Source: Erwinia tracheiphila
GTDB lineage: Bacteria; Pseudomonadota; Gammaproteobacteria; Enterobacterales; Enterobacteriaceae
Assembly: GCF_021365465.1 (NCBI RefSeq)
Contig: NZ_CP089932.1
Coordinates: 2,356,001 to 2,420,000, forward strand
Direction of reading: 5' to 3'
Length of the DNA: 64,000 nt
Both the position numbers and the translations under genes were made by a program. Under the pieces are notes generated by a model. That model was not told where the DNA came from. It ran no database searches and saw only the letters and a program-made list of their open reading frames with translations. Positions 1 to 9,391 of the stretch are shown here, in pieces (positions within the stretch are counted from its first letter, which is position 1; each line of letters opens with the position of its first letter).

Positions 1-5
1 ATCAT
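1..5 (-). CDS. sapF: sapF start codon (partial, runs off window)
   Basis: On the minus strand the sapD stop codon and an ATG overlap by one base (TGATG, positions 7 to 3). A following ABC-ATPase gene in this position is sapF in the sapABCDF operon, which makes the second ATPase of the peptide importer. Only the start codon and two bases are inside the window, so the call rests on position and overlap alone. Confidence 0.4.
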
Positions 6-997
6 CACTGACTCTCCAGGTTAAGTGGGAAGTGGCAGGCAAAAATATGCATTTTGGTTCCGGTCAGACGGGGCCGTTCAATGCAGGTTTTTTGTGCGTA
101 GGGACAGCGAGGTCCCAGGCGACAGCCCATTGGCAAGTGCTCCAGTGAAGGAATCGCACCGGGAAGTGTGTTCAGTTGGCTTTTATGGGGGAGCGGGCGA
201 CCAAAATCCAGCATGGCGCGAATCAGTGCCTGCGTGTAAGGATGATGTGGGGCAGCGATCAGCTCCTCACTGGGTGCGGTCTCCACCGTTTGTCCGCAGT
301 ACATCACATTGATGCGGTCGGCCCATTTGGCCAGCATCTGCAAATCGTGGCTGATCAGCAAAATGGTGGTGTTGTTGTTTTGATTCAGTCGTGTCAGCAG
401 GCGGAATATCTGCGCCTGGGTGGTGGGTTCCATTGCATTAGTGGGTTCGTCGGCAATCAGCAGGCGCGGCTGGTTGGCAAGTGCGATAGCAATCATGACT
501 TTCTGGCATTCCCCTTCCGTTAGCTCGTAGGGGAAGCTGCTCATGGTGTTTTTATGATCTTTGATGCCAACGCGATGCAGCAGATCGATGGCCCGACGAC
601 GACGCCAGCGAAAGCGCTGATACCAACGCCCTTTCCAGGTCCAGCCTGGAATCGCCTGCATCAACTGGCGACCAATATTTGCTGAAGGGTCGAGGCAGGA
701 TTGCGGCTCCTGAAAAATCATTGATACGTTATGCCCAACCAGCTTGCGCCGTTCACGAGGCGTAAGGCGGAGTAAATCAATATCATCAAACCGCATGCGG
801 TCAGCGGTAACGAGCCAGTTATCCTTGGTCACGCCGCATATGGTTTTGGCGATAAGGCTTTTCCCGGAGCCGGACTCGCCAACCAGCCCGCGTATTTCAC
901 CTTCGCTCAGAGTCATGTTGACCCGATCGACCGCCTTCACCGGGCCTTCAGCGGTCATAAATTCAATGGTCAAATTACGGATATCGAGCAGCGGCAT
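5..997 (-). CDS. sapD: SapD, peptide ABC transporter ATPase
   Basis: This 330-residue protein, the same length as E. coli SapD, is one of two cytoplasmic ATPases of the Sap transporter. Sap is linked to antimicrobial-peptide tolerance, putrescine export and Trk potassium uptake. The Walker A motif GESGSGKS lies near residue 41, the degenerate signature LTEGE near 160 and Walker B LLIADEPT shortly after. The C-terminal oligopeptide-ATPase extension carries a cysteine cluster ([14 protein letters not shown]). The gene follows sapC with no gap and overlaps sapF by one base, so it is an operon member. Nothing looks damaged. Whether it works without SapA and SapB, which are not upstream, is uncertain. 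Confidence 0.95.
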   Translation of the reverse strand: MPLLDIRNLTIEFMTAEGPVKAVDRVNMTLSEGEIRGLVGESGSGKSLIAKTICGVTKDNWLVTADRMRFDDIDLLRLTPRERRKLVGHNVSMIFQEPQSCLDPSANIGRQLMQAIPGWTWKGRWYQRFRWRRRRAIDLLHRVGIKDHKNTMSSFPYELTEGECQKVMIAIALANQPRLLIADEPTNAMEPTTQAQIFRLLTRLNQNNNTTILLISHDLQMLAKWADRINVMYCGQTVETAPSEELIAAPHHPYTQALIRAMLDFGRPLPHKSQLNTLPGAIPSLEHLPMGCRLGPRCPYAQKTCIERPRLTGTKMHIFACHFPLNLESQ

Positions 998-1888
998 TTA
1001 TTCCACTCCCGCAACGATAGCGCGACGGATGCCATCGCCTAACAGATTAACAATCAGCACGCTCAACATAATAGCCGCGCCTGGCAGCATCACAGTCCAG
1101 GGCGCGACATAGATCAGCTCAAGCGCATCCCCTAACATCGTCCCCCATTCAGGCGACGGTAGCTGTGCGCCCAGATCGAGGAAACCTAATGCGGCAATAT
1201 CAAGAATGGCGATGGATAAGGCACGGGTGAACTCACTTACCAGCAGCGCCAGAATATTGGGAAAAACAGCATGGCGCAGAATGTTCCCGCTGCTGGCACC
1301 GTCCAGCCTGGCGGCTACCACGTAATCTTTTTCCAGCTCGTCATGAACGGCACTATAAACAGCTCGCACCAGGCGTGGAATTATTGACAGAAAAATCGCC
1401 AGAAGGGCATGTGCCAGCGTTGGGCCGAGAAAGGCCACTACAATAATCGCCAGCAGCAGTGAAGGAATGGAAAGTAGGGTATCGAGAATATGGTTCATCA
1501 CCGCTGAACGCAGACCGCGCGTGAGTCCGGCAAAAATGCCCAGTACCGTGGCAAACAAAGCAGCAACCAGCGTGACCAGTATGGCCGAACCCACAGTTGG
1601 CGCTGCACCACTCAGTAATCTGCTGAGTAGATCATGACCAAGATCGTCAGTGCCTAAGAAGAACGAGACTTCACCGTAGCGCGACCAGGAAGGAGGCAAC
1701 AGCTGAAACCCCATAAACTGTTGATCCAGACTGTATGGTGCCAGCATACGACCAAAAAGACAGATGAAAATTAGCGCGATAAAAGCATAAAAACCCACCA
1801 TCGCGGCAGTATCGCGGTAGAAAAGCCGCCAGGTACGGCGAAACGGGCTGGGAAGCCGTTTTTCGGCGTAAATATTAACGGAGGGCAT
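998..1888 (-). CDS. sapC: SapC, peptide ABC transporter permease
   Basis: This 296-residue inner-membrane permease matches E. coli SapC in length and in most of its sequence, for example [20 protein letters not shown] and the C-terminal ending [13 protein letters not shown]. It has an N-terminal membrane anchor near residues 28-50 and the binding-protein-dependent permease fold, including an EAA-type cytoplasmic loop near residues 215-235. In the usual operon the sapB stop overlaps the sapC start, but no sapB reading frame is found upstream. The gene is therefore the first surviving sap gene here and its promoter is unclear. SapC normally pairs with SapB, so transport function is doubtful although the ORF is intact. 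Confidence 0.94.
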   Translation of the reverse strand: MPSVNIYAEKRLPSPFRRTWRLFYRDTAAMVGFYAFIALIFICLFGRMLAPYSLDQQFMGFQLLPPSWSRYGEVSFFLGTDDLGHDLLSRLLSGAAPTVGSAILVTLVAALFATVLGIFAGLTRGLRSAVMNHILDTLLSIPSLLLAIIVVAFLGPTLAHALLAIFLSIIPRLVRAVYSAVHDELEKDYVVAARLDGASSGNILRHAVFPNILALLVSEFTRALSIAILDIAALGFLDLGAQLPSPEWGTMLGDALELIYVAPWTVMLPGAAIMLSVLIVNLLGDGIRRAIVAGVE

Positions 1889-2429
1889 ACAGCACCGTTT
1901 TATTGTTATCGGATTTGCATGAGTTTAATTGAATTTTTCCATCTATTTCAATGAATTGTTTCATGACATTGCTTTGACCTGTTTTACTACAATTTACCTG
2001 TCGCTTCCAGTTTAATGATTTTGTGTACACATGCGTTCACCGACATCAAACGAAGAAAATCCCCCAGGCAGGCAGTTGAAAGAATGTCTGGTGCACAGGA
2101 TCTGAACGCCAGGCTCACTGGCACTATTACATTCATTTATCGCTACCGATGAGAAAATAAACCAGCATGACACAGGTGATTGTCCTTCGTTAACACTGCT
2201 TCAGGCAAAGGAACGCGCCAGCGATTTAGACGGTGGATTTTTAAAAGCCATGATCCGCGCCGTCAGCCGATTTCTAAAAGAAAGCAAAAATATCGTAAAA
2301 AATGTTTTTAACTGCTGGGAAACTTACTATGGCAAACCGGAAGAGTTGATTAAATTACCACAAAACAGGCGTAAAGATGAGGATCATATTAAACCTGCCC
2401 CTGGCCAAATGACAACGATGAGCCGCGTA
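1889..2429. other. Gene-free stretch where sapB would be expected
   Basis: No sapB or sapA sequence is recognisable here. A plus-strand open frame from about 2180 to 2410 reads with a charged, helical-looking composition (for example VSRFLKESKNIVKNVFNCW) but has no convincing start or ribosome-binding site, matches nothing I know, and runs into the IS481 fragment. It may be the end of a lost gene. The breakpoint that removed sapAB lies within about 20 bases upstream of sapC. Confidence 0.5.
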
Positions 2430-3122
2430 CTCGAAGCAGGTCGGCGGCAGAGTTCGGCGTTTTACTCGTATACCGCTTGCAGTGTGCCACTTTCGGGTAC
2501 GTATCCACGAACGTCTGCGGGCAGATACGGCCCACACCGTTTAGATCGCCAGCACAGAAGGTGTCCTGCGACCCGGGATAGCCCGGGTGAGCGGTCTCGA
2601 TTTCGCCGCTGGCCTCATCATCATGCGCCTTTTTCTCCAGCGCGGCGATTGGGGCACCGGTAAGCACGATACCTTCTCTGGCGAGCTTTTCCTCAGGTGC
2701 CTTCAGGCGTTTACGGAAGTTCTCCAGGTCGTGTCGTTGCCATATGGCGCGCACGCCGCTGCCGGAGGTAAACACGCCTTTTTTACGCAGCTCATCACTG
2801 GTCCGGTGCTGCCCGGGGGCCGGGAACTCAACGGCGTACTCAACAACCCAACAACCGCGCGTTCAGTGGCTTCGTCGGCGCGGTTCGTCAGGTTGGGACC
2901 CCGGCGGTTCTGGTTAACCAGCGCGTCAATGCCGCCTTCAGCAGCCAGTTCCTGATAACGGTAGAAGGTGTCGCGTGACACGCCCGTGCTCTTGCAGGCT
3001 GTTGAGACGTTACCGGGCTCTTCGGCGAGCTTGAGCAGGCCGGCGTTGTGTTTGATGATGGGATTGTGAGTATGGAGCATGATGGGATTGTGAGTATGGA
3101 GCATGAGAGTTACCTCGCGTTA
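2430..3122 (-). mobile_element. IS481-family element, truncated copy 1
   Basis: This is a decayed copy of the element that is complete at 42052-43252. It retains transposase codons for roughly residues 1-210 in at least two frames, so it is frameshifted, and it lacks the last catalytic aspartate and glutamate. The start region carries a perfect 24-bp tandem duplication (3055-3078 and 3079-3102) that repeats the residues MLHTHNPI. The upstream end is cut by the IS256-type element at 3123 and the downstream end stops near 2430 in unrelated DNA. It is not functional. Confidence 0.85.
3055..3102. repeat. 24-bp perfect tandem duplication
   Basis: The 24-base unit starting ATGATGGGATTGTGAG occurs twice in direct succession inside the IS481 copy 1 transposase start region. 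Other copies of the element in this window have it once, so it arose here. It is one of several such duplications in the window. Confidence 0.95.
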
Positions 3123-4428
3123 GAGCCAGTACATAGATTTGTGTCATTGCCTGATTTTGATATGTTCAATCCAGCATCAAAAGCAGGTTAATTTATGGAC
3201 GAAAAACAGTCGCAGGCCCTGGCTAACGAACTGGCCAAAAATCTCAAAACCCCTGACGATATCAGTCAGTTTGAGCGCCTGCTGAAAAAAATCAGTGTCG
3301 GGGCGGCGCTCAACGCCGAAATGACCCGTCACCCCGGCGACGATAAAAATCAGCCAGAACCGGCGACCAACGCCCGCAACGGCCACACCCAAAAGACGGT
3401 TATCACCGGCGATGGACCGCCGGAGCTGCGTACACCGCGCGATCGTGATGGCTCCTTTGAACCACAACGGGTGAAGAAAAACCAGACCCGGAGCACCGGG
3501 TAGATAACCCGATCTTATCGTTGTACGCCAAAGGGATGACCACCCGCGAGATAGCGGTCGCGTTCAAAGAGCTGTATGACGCCGATGTCTCGCCAGCGCG
3601 GGTCTCAAAGGTAGCTGATGCCGTCATGGAGCAGATCACCGGATGGCAAAACCGGCCACTGGATGCCGTTTGTCCCATCGTTTACCCTGACTGTATCGTC
3701 CTGAAGGTCCGGCAGGACAGTCGCGTCATCAATAAATCCGTGTTCCTTGCCCCGGGTATCAACATCGAAGGCCAGAAAGAACTGCCGGGTATGTGGCTGG
3801 CCGAAAACGAGGGCGCGAAGTTCTGGCTCCATGTGCTGACCGAATTAAAAAATCGCGGCCTGAACGATATCCTCATCGCCTGTGTTGATGGTCTGAAGGG
3901 CTTCCCGGACGCTATCAACGCAGTGTATCCGCAGGCCCGCGTCCAGCTGTGCGTCGTGCATATGGTGCGCAACAGTCTGCGGTTCGTCTCCTGGGAGGGC
4001 TACAAAGCCGTCACCCGCGGCCTGAAAGCCATCTGTCAGGCCACCACGGAAGAAGCAGGCGCGGGAAGCGTTCACCGGCACCCGGGACAGCCGCTACCCG
4101 CAGATAAGCCGGAGCTGGCAGGCAAACCGGGCCAGCCTGTTGACGTTCTTCGCTTACCCGGCAGACATCCGCAAGACGCTCGACACGACCAGCGCCATCG
4201 AGCCGCTGAACAGCGTGATCCGGGATGCCATCAAGAAACGGAAGGTGTTCCCGACTGACGACGCAGTGAAAAAGGAGGTGTGGCTGGCAATCCAGGCCGC
4301 ATCACAGAAATGGAGGATGCCACTGAGGGACTGGCGTATGGCGATGAGCCGTTTTATTATCGGGTTCGGTGACCGCCCGGACGGTCACTACTGAGAAAAG
4401 GCATTTACACAGAATCGTGTACAGGGTC
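3123..4428 (+). mobile_element. IS256-family element, copy 1
   Basis: The element is about 1.3 kb with imperfect terminal inverted repeats: the left end begins GAGCCAGTACATAGATTTG and the right end read inward begins GACCCTGTACACGATTCTG. It encodes one transposase, which is frameshifted. The bases flanking the two ends do not form a direct repeat, so either the insertion is old or the locus has been rearranged. The left end abuts an IS481 fragment. Related copies lie at 9391-9909 (partial) and 24192-25504. Confidence 0.9.
3195..4394 (+). pseudogene. IS256-family transposase, frameshifted
   Basis: The reading frame starts at 3195 (MDEKQSQALANELAKNLKT) and is read in pieces at 3195-3503, about 3505-4060, and about 4060-4394. 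A one-base deletion in a run of G near 3499 causes the first break, because copy 3 has one more G there and reads through. A second break lies near 4060. The mutator-type transposase core is visible (VYPDCIVLKVRQDSRV with a catalytic aspartate, then ACVDGLKGFPDAI, and TTSAIEPLNSVIR near the catalytic glutamate). Unless the frameshifts are bypassed, it is inactive. Confidence 0.88.
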
Positions 4429-4580
4429 ATGAGAAAGGACAAAGAAACTCTAAGAGTTGCTTGAACAGAAACAGACTCGTGCGGCTGTCTTAAAGGTCAA
4501 ACCTTTCGGAACACTCCGGCAAAGCCGGGGAAGCGGTGAATTTAATGACGGCCAGCCGTATTATTTCTCATCCTCAGATA

Positions 4581-7500
4581 TCAGAAACGCCAGGTAGCTG
4601 AAAGATTACCTATGATCGAGTCATAGCCAGAATGAAACAATTCGCTTTCAATCCCGATGCCCAATTCGACATCAGTGTTGATTTTATAGCTCATTCCAGC
4701 CTTAACACCCAGAGTGTCACGTCCAGTCACCTGATTCCTGGAACTAAACCCTGTGCTGCGATAGTGGGCGAAAGAAGCTTGTTGCACTACATTGCCATCC
4801 AGCAGTTCATGATCCCAGGTAAGCTGCAACTCCGCTGCGATCGACGCTCCTGAAGCGAGCGGCACATTCCAGTTGCCATTCACCCCGATACTTGATCGCA
4901 GAGTATTGAAGGTCTCTGAACCTAGCACCAGTCGGCTGCCGTCATTGCCATTTTCCTTCACGCCAGGGCGATGTAATATGGTGTAATTTAATGAAGTTAT
5001 CGGTCCGGCGTTTACATTATCATTCAGCGCCCACCGATAGCCCCCGCCAGCCGTAACAGAGCCTGACAATCCGGTCCAGGTGGCATGGTGGCTTGCTTCG
5101 TAAGTTTCTACATGAATGTTTCTATCAAGCCAGCTTTCTTCAATACCAAATCGGCCAGTGCCGAATAAATACATGCCTTCGGACCTTTCAGCGCCGTAAC
5201 GAGCATGAATACCCAGATCGAAAGCAGTGGTTTTCCCGGTCGCGGTTTCTGGTGATTTCACTGTCACCGACTGGCCGCTGACCGCACCATGAAAGCCATA
5301 AATCCAGTTGTGATTCTGATCGTTTTGTTTTTCGGCACCGAATACCATACCATAACTGCTGGCTTCGTACCCTACACTGTCCCCCTGGCGCTGTTGCCAG
5401 AAGCCGCCGCCAAAGGGTATGGCAAAGCTGCGCCATTCGCCTTCCACCAGTTGTTTCGGCATAACCACAGGATCAGGCCCGCCAATGATCCGCGTTATCT
5501 GCTGTTCACGGTGAAGGGAACTTGCGAACATGGCGCTGTAGGCTCCCGCAGAAAGTTGCGGCAAGGCATTGCTGATACTCCCGCCATCAGTGGCTGAGAA
5601 ATCCAGAGTACGGTACAGCGGTTGTATATCCGAATTAGCTTCTGCCACAATTTTATCCAGCGCTTGCCCCACCTGCAGCGCATTATCGTCCTGCGCATAC
5701 TGGCTGTACGCGTTGGAAGCGCGCCGTATCGAGAGCTGCCAGCTGTTCTCTCCCTGATGCATTGTCTGCAGCGTTAGCGTGGGTGAGCGGAGCAAGCTGT
5801 TCACCGTACTGAATTCGCCGCTGTACGAATCCGTTTTTAGCAAATCTTGCGAATCCAGCCGCCAGTTTGCCGTATACCAGTCCGGCTGCGGCACAAACGT
5901 CAGTTGACCGCTGAATTGTGCGTGACCATCCACTCGTAGAGTATCATGCCTGCCGCGCCCGTCGACTTCTAACAACAACTGCCCGGTATCCGTCTGTTGA
6001 TAAGCGCCTGATATATTGATTTGCCCAAGTGAATTACCTGGCGCGAGGATCCCGCTATTTACAAAGCGGCCTTCCTCGTTCAGGGTGTAGCTGCCGTTGC
6101 CGGATAGTATGGCACCCGGCGCGATAGTCATGCTGTAAATCTGAAAATCGCCATTAAGCGAGGTTTTCCCTCCGTGCGCGTTCAGTACCAGATTATTGAT
6201 ACCTTCAATGTTTCCACGGTAAGTAAAGCTGAAATCAGAATCAGCAGCTTCCGTCGCCTGCCCATACGCATTGGCCTTCCGACCGAAGGTAAGCTGTGTC
6301 AACCGCTGTTGGCCGTAGGCATCTCGCTGGGCATAGTCCGCGTAAATATCACCTTCCAGCCGGGCACCATTTAATATATTTATATTACTGACCAGCGCAT
6401 TTGGCGAAATATAAATCGCCGCGCCTTTACCGGCAACGCGTCCGCTAATGTCGGCATTATCTACCAGGGCTCCCTGTAACTCGGGTAATAATGCCTCGTT
6501 ATACCCGTCTACGATATGGAGCCAGGATCCACGATAATCCACTTCGTTACCCAGGAGGTTATTGCCAAAATTAAAGCTGATAGCGACGCCATTAGCTCCT
6601 AACGCCTGAATGTCGCCACGTTGAATAAGGTTATGCTGTTTACCATAGGAAAACATCACCCCACGGCCATTGAGACCATCGGCGTAAACCCGTGTTCCGG
6701 GTTCGATGCTCAGGGTGTTATTTTGCCCATCAATGCGGACACCCGCGCCGCCAGCCCCTTGTGTCAACAGATCCGCTTGCTGAAAGATATGGTTATTGCT
6801 GCCATACACATGCAGGCCAACCCCCAGCGTTGCGGTGTTATATTGCCCTGCCAGGTAGCCATCCCCCTGCTGATTACGCAGAAAATAACCATTACGGTTA
6901 ATAAGCGTTTGCCCATTGCCATATAGCGAAAAACCGAAAAAGTTACGTCGGTCAATCTGATACCCCATGTCCTGCAGCAACGCCAGCCCCGCTTCCATAA
7001 AAGTTGTGTAATTGCGGTAGTTCTGGTGGCTCATCATGCTGTTCTTCAGCTCGATATGGCTCATGTAGTTATCATCGACCGAACCGTCATCCCCTAACAT
7101 TTTCACCGGCACGCCAGGCATGGTGCCTGCAAGCACTTCATCTACGTGCCTGCCAGTGAAATAGCCTTTATCGAGCCGTACATCAAAGCCTTGTGGATCC
7201 CATGGGTTATTGCATCCATTACACAGTATTACTTGCCCTGGTCGCGCAGGATTACCACGATTGTCGCGCAAATGGCTGGTCCAGGAACCAAAAGGCTCGG
7301 TATTAAAAGTGGGTGTGAATGTGCCACTTCCTTGCAGATCGGTAACCATATTGGATATTCCCAGACCATGGGCCAGCTCATGAACAGCGACGCTGACCAG
7401 ATCAGTCTTTCCTGTACGCGGCAATTGCGCAGGCACATAGGGAACGTCGTCAAAATCCATTTTGCCCATGATGAACTGGGCATGAGAGCCGAAGGTCAAC

Positions 7501-7889
7501 TCTCCGGTATCAATGCTGTTCAGCGCTCCCTGCAACTGCGTCAGACTTATGATGCTATCGGTAACTGAATCGCTGGAACCTTCGGCATTCTCGTCATTAA
7601 ACGTCCCCACATTGATAATGGCGGGCAATTGCCCTGGTCTGGGAGTGATAACTTCAGCCCAGTAACGCATGGCATCGAGTATTTTTTCTTTCTGTTGCTG
7701 ACCCAAATCCCAGGTTGACTCATAAGCTCCCGGCCAGTCCGGCATAAAGGGGCCGTCGCCAACATTAAAGAAACGCACTTGAAACACAGCAATATTTTGT
7801 GGGTTATAGACCAGATAGCTTTCTCCTGCATACGAATTATTACTGGCTAATAAACCAATTAATGCAGTCGTCATAAAAAACCTTTTCAT
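4581..7889 (-). CDS. Autotransporter with HExxH metalloprotease-like passenger
   Basis: This is a type V secreted protein of about 1,102 residues. I chose the start at 7889 rather than 7898 because AAGGA lies 8 bases upstream and the product then begins MKRFF, a normal signal-peptide n-region cleaved after SYA. A zinc-protease motif HELAHGLGI lies near residue 170. Beta-helix-like repeats follow (about 340-630), with an autotransporter linker motif GRFVNSGILAPGNSLG. The last ~270 residues form the outer-membrane beta-barrel and end in the terminal phenylalanine typical of outer-membrane proteins. The frame is uninterrupted among many broken neighbours, which suggests selection. The third zinc ligand and the substrate are not evident. 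The gene stands alone between mobile elements. Confidence 0.85.
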   Translation of the reverse strand: MKRFFMTTALIGLLASNNSYAGESYLVYNPQNIAVFQVRFFNVGDGPFMPDWPGAYESTWDLGQQQKEKILDAMRYWAEVITPRPGQLPAIINVGTFNDENAEGSSDSVTDSIISLTQLQGALNSIDTGELTFGSHAQFIMGKMDFDDVPYVPAQLPRTGKTDLVSVAVHELAHGLGISNMVTDLQGSGTFTPTFNTEPFGSWTSHLRDNRGNPARPGQVILCNGCNNPWDPQGFDVRLDKGYFTGRHVDEVLAGTMPGVPVKMLGDDGSVDDNYMSHIELKNSMMSHQNYRNYTTFMEAGLALLQDMGYQIDRRNFFGFSLYGNGQTLINRNGYFLRNQQGDGYLAGQYNTATLGVGLHVYGSNNHIFQQADLLTQGAGGAGVRIDGQNNTLSIEPGTRVYADGLNGRGVMFSYGKQHNLIQRGDIQALGANGVAISFNFGNNLLGNEVDYRGSWLHIVDGYNEALLPELQGALVDNADISGRVAGKGAAIYISPNALVSNINILNGARLEGDIYADYAQRDAYGQQRLTQLTFGRKANAYGQATEAADSDFSFTYRGNIEGINNLVLNAHGGKTSLNGDFQIYSMTIAPGAILSGNGSYTLNEEGRFVNSGILAPGNSLGQINISGAYQQTDTGQLLLEVDGRGRHDTLRVDGHAQFSGQLTFVPQPDWYTANWRLDSQDLLKTDSYSGEFSTVNSLLRSPTLTLQTMHQGENSWQLSIRRASNAYSQYAQDDNALQVGQALDKIVAEANSDIQPLYRTLDFSATDGGSISNALPQLSAGAYSAMFASSLHREQQITRIIGGPDPVVMPKQLVEGEWRSFAIPFGGGFWQQRQGDSVGYEASSYGMVFGAEKQNDQNHNWIYGFHGAVSGQSVTVKSPETATGKTTAFDLGIHARYGAERSEGMYLFGTGRFGIEESWLDRNIHVETYEASHHATWTGLSGSVTAGGGYRWALNDNVNAGPITSLNYTILHRPGVKENGNDGSRLVLGSETFNTLRSSIGVNGNWNVPLASGASIAAELQLTWDHELLDGNVVQQASFAHYRSTGFSSRNQVTGRDTLGVKAGMSYKINTDVELGIGIESELFHSGYDSIIGNLSATWRF

Positions 7890-8061
7890 ATCAACCATCC
7901 TTGTGTGAAAAAGTAATCTTCTACGTCCGTCAATATAAGTTCACACCTGAACTCAATAAATCATAAAAAATATAATAATTATCGATATGACTTGATAATT
8001 TATAACAACAGGTGTCTTTGCTCTGCGATAGCCTCATCTTCCATTATTTTATAAACGATCG

Positions 8062-8623
8062 GGTACTGTTGCAAAGATTGCTGCGCTGATAAACTTTGCT
8101 GATATTTTCATCAGTAACGCTACCCATGATCGTATTTAAAGGCCGACATTTCAGTCGTGACATTATTCTGTGGGCGGTACGCGGGTACTGCAAATACGGC
8201 ATCAGCTACTGTGAAAGCGGCATATCGTTTTCCCGGGAAGATTTTAAATAACGTGAAAGGCTGGCAGGTCCCCCGTCTCATCAACATAGATAAGGCTCCC
8301 ACTTATGGCCGGGCGCTGGCGTGACTGAAACGGGCCGCCCGATGTTGAACACCGACAGATTAAGAGCCTGAATAACGTCATTGAATGTGATCACGGAAAG
8401 CTGAGAAGGATAATCAGCGCCATGTCAGGATTTAAATCCATGAAGACAGCCTGTGCTACAATCAAAGGGATTGAAGTGATGTGTGCGCTACGTAAAGGTC
8501 AGGCCGGGTCATTTTATTGTGGGCATCCCCCGGGCGAGATGCGTCTGGTGAGAAGGGTGTTTGAAATATAACACTTTTCAATAATGCCAAAGGTTACCTC
8601 ATCACGAACTTTGCAACAGAGCC
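8062..8623 (+). mobile_element. IS6/IS26-family remnant with internal deletion
   Basis: Both ends keep the IS26-type inverted repeat: the left reads GGTACTGTTGCAAAG and the right, inward, GGCTCTGTTGCAAAG. Between them the transposase N-terminus (from 8127: MIVFKGRHFSRDIILWAVR) is joined within about 120 bases to C-terminal sequence (NVIECDHGKL, SMKTACATIKGIEVMCALR, ending before 8572). The central part with the first catalytic residues is missing, as is the frame. At about 560 bp it is a deletion derivative that only a related transposase acting in trans could move. I see no matching 8-bp target duplication. Confidence 0.85.
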
Positions 8624-8666
8624 GACACAACTAATACCAGGAAGAAGTATTAGTGCGATCTTTTCA

Positions 8667-8912
8667 ATGGCTGAGACACTGGGAGTGCAAAGTGTTCGTT
8701 TCTGGCGGGAGGTGGAACTCGATATACTTAAAGCGGACTATCCCCGGATGGGAATGTTGGTAACTGCGCGTCTGCCTGGAAGGAATGCAATGTCAGTTAA
8801 AATAATGGCGAGAAGGCTGGGGATGAAGAAGTCCCGCAGTAGTGAAGCTGATTTTCGTCCCGGGAGTGATGAGGATGGAGTCTTCTGGAAAAGAATATGC
8901 ATCTTAGTGTGA
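8667..8912 (+). CDS. Small protein with Myb/GcrA-like helix-turn-helix segment
   Basis: This 81-codon frame contains a segment (residues ~20-55, YPRMGMLVTARLPGRNAMSV then ARRLGMKKSR) resembling the Myb/SANT-like DNA-binding pattern of phage proteins and GcrA-type regulators, where a conserved trailing-tryptophan/LPGR motif is followed by an RRLGL helix. That resemblance is from memory and not tested. There is no strong ribosome-binding site, and the gene lies between IS remnants and AT-rich DNA, so it may be a decayed phage gene rather than an expressed one. Confidence 0.4.
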   Translation: MAETLGVQSVRFWREVELDILKADYPRMGMLVTARLPGRNAMSVKIMARRLGMKKSRSSEADFRPGSDEDGVFWKRICILV

Positions 8913-9231
8913 CTGAACAGAAGGCAACGCTGTTTCGGACTCGAAATCGAAAAATCCATTAACTACATAAATATTGTTGATAATTTTCATAATTACCTGT
9001 TTTATACTAACCTTTACACCATCAATTTATAGATATCAAGAAAATAAAAGTCAATTTCATTCAATTAGTTACGTAAAAATCTTCTATGAACTGCACTGAG
9101 CAACAAGAATGTTTAACCTGAATGCCTGCAACCTTCCCCTTATCCTGTTCAATAGATTGGCTTCATTAAATACGGTAAGGTAAGGTTATGGATAAGACAC
9201 CCGCCAGATAAGTAAAGCCATCAGGAATATC
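8913..9231. other. AT-rich stretch, no gene seen
   Basis: No supported coding frame, RNA gene or repeat was found. The middle part (about 8960-9080) is strongly AT-rich, as in horizontally acquired or decayed intergenic DNA. Confidence 0.5.
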
Positions 9232-9391
9232 ATGATTAAAGCTGAGATTGAAAAAGCGGTGCAGGCCTGGTTCTGCATGGACAACTATGGACAACTATAG
9301 CGTGCTCCATGGCCTGACGGTTGAACAGCTTTTTACCCGGATGGACAACCGGGTTGTGGCCTGGCGGATGATGAAACTCTGGGATGAAATC
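9232..9391 (+). pseudogene. Unidentified small gene broken by a 10-bp duplication
   Basis: An ATG at 9232 has AGGA five bases upstream and opens MIKAEIEKAVQAWFCMDNY. A perfect 10-bp tandem duplication (ATGGACAACT at 9277-9286 and 9287-9296) then shifts the frame. Removing one copy restores an open frame continuing SVLHGLTVEQLFTRMDNRVV to the point where IS256 sequence begins near 9391. I do not recognise the family. The good ribosome-binding site and the frame restored by deleting exactly one repeat unit suggest that this was a real gene, now damaged and truncated. Confidence 0.5.

Noticed and set aside
2250..2663. 137-codon plus-strand ORF upstream of the IS481 fragment
   Set aside because: Its second half is the antisense of the IS481 transposase remnant and there is no ribosome-binding site. 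Only the first ~50 codons could be real, and they match nothing I know.
3123..4428. Target-site duplication around IS256 copy 1
   Set aside because: Flanks (…CTCGCGTTA and ATGAGAAAG…) do not match in 8 or 9 bases.
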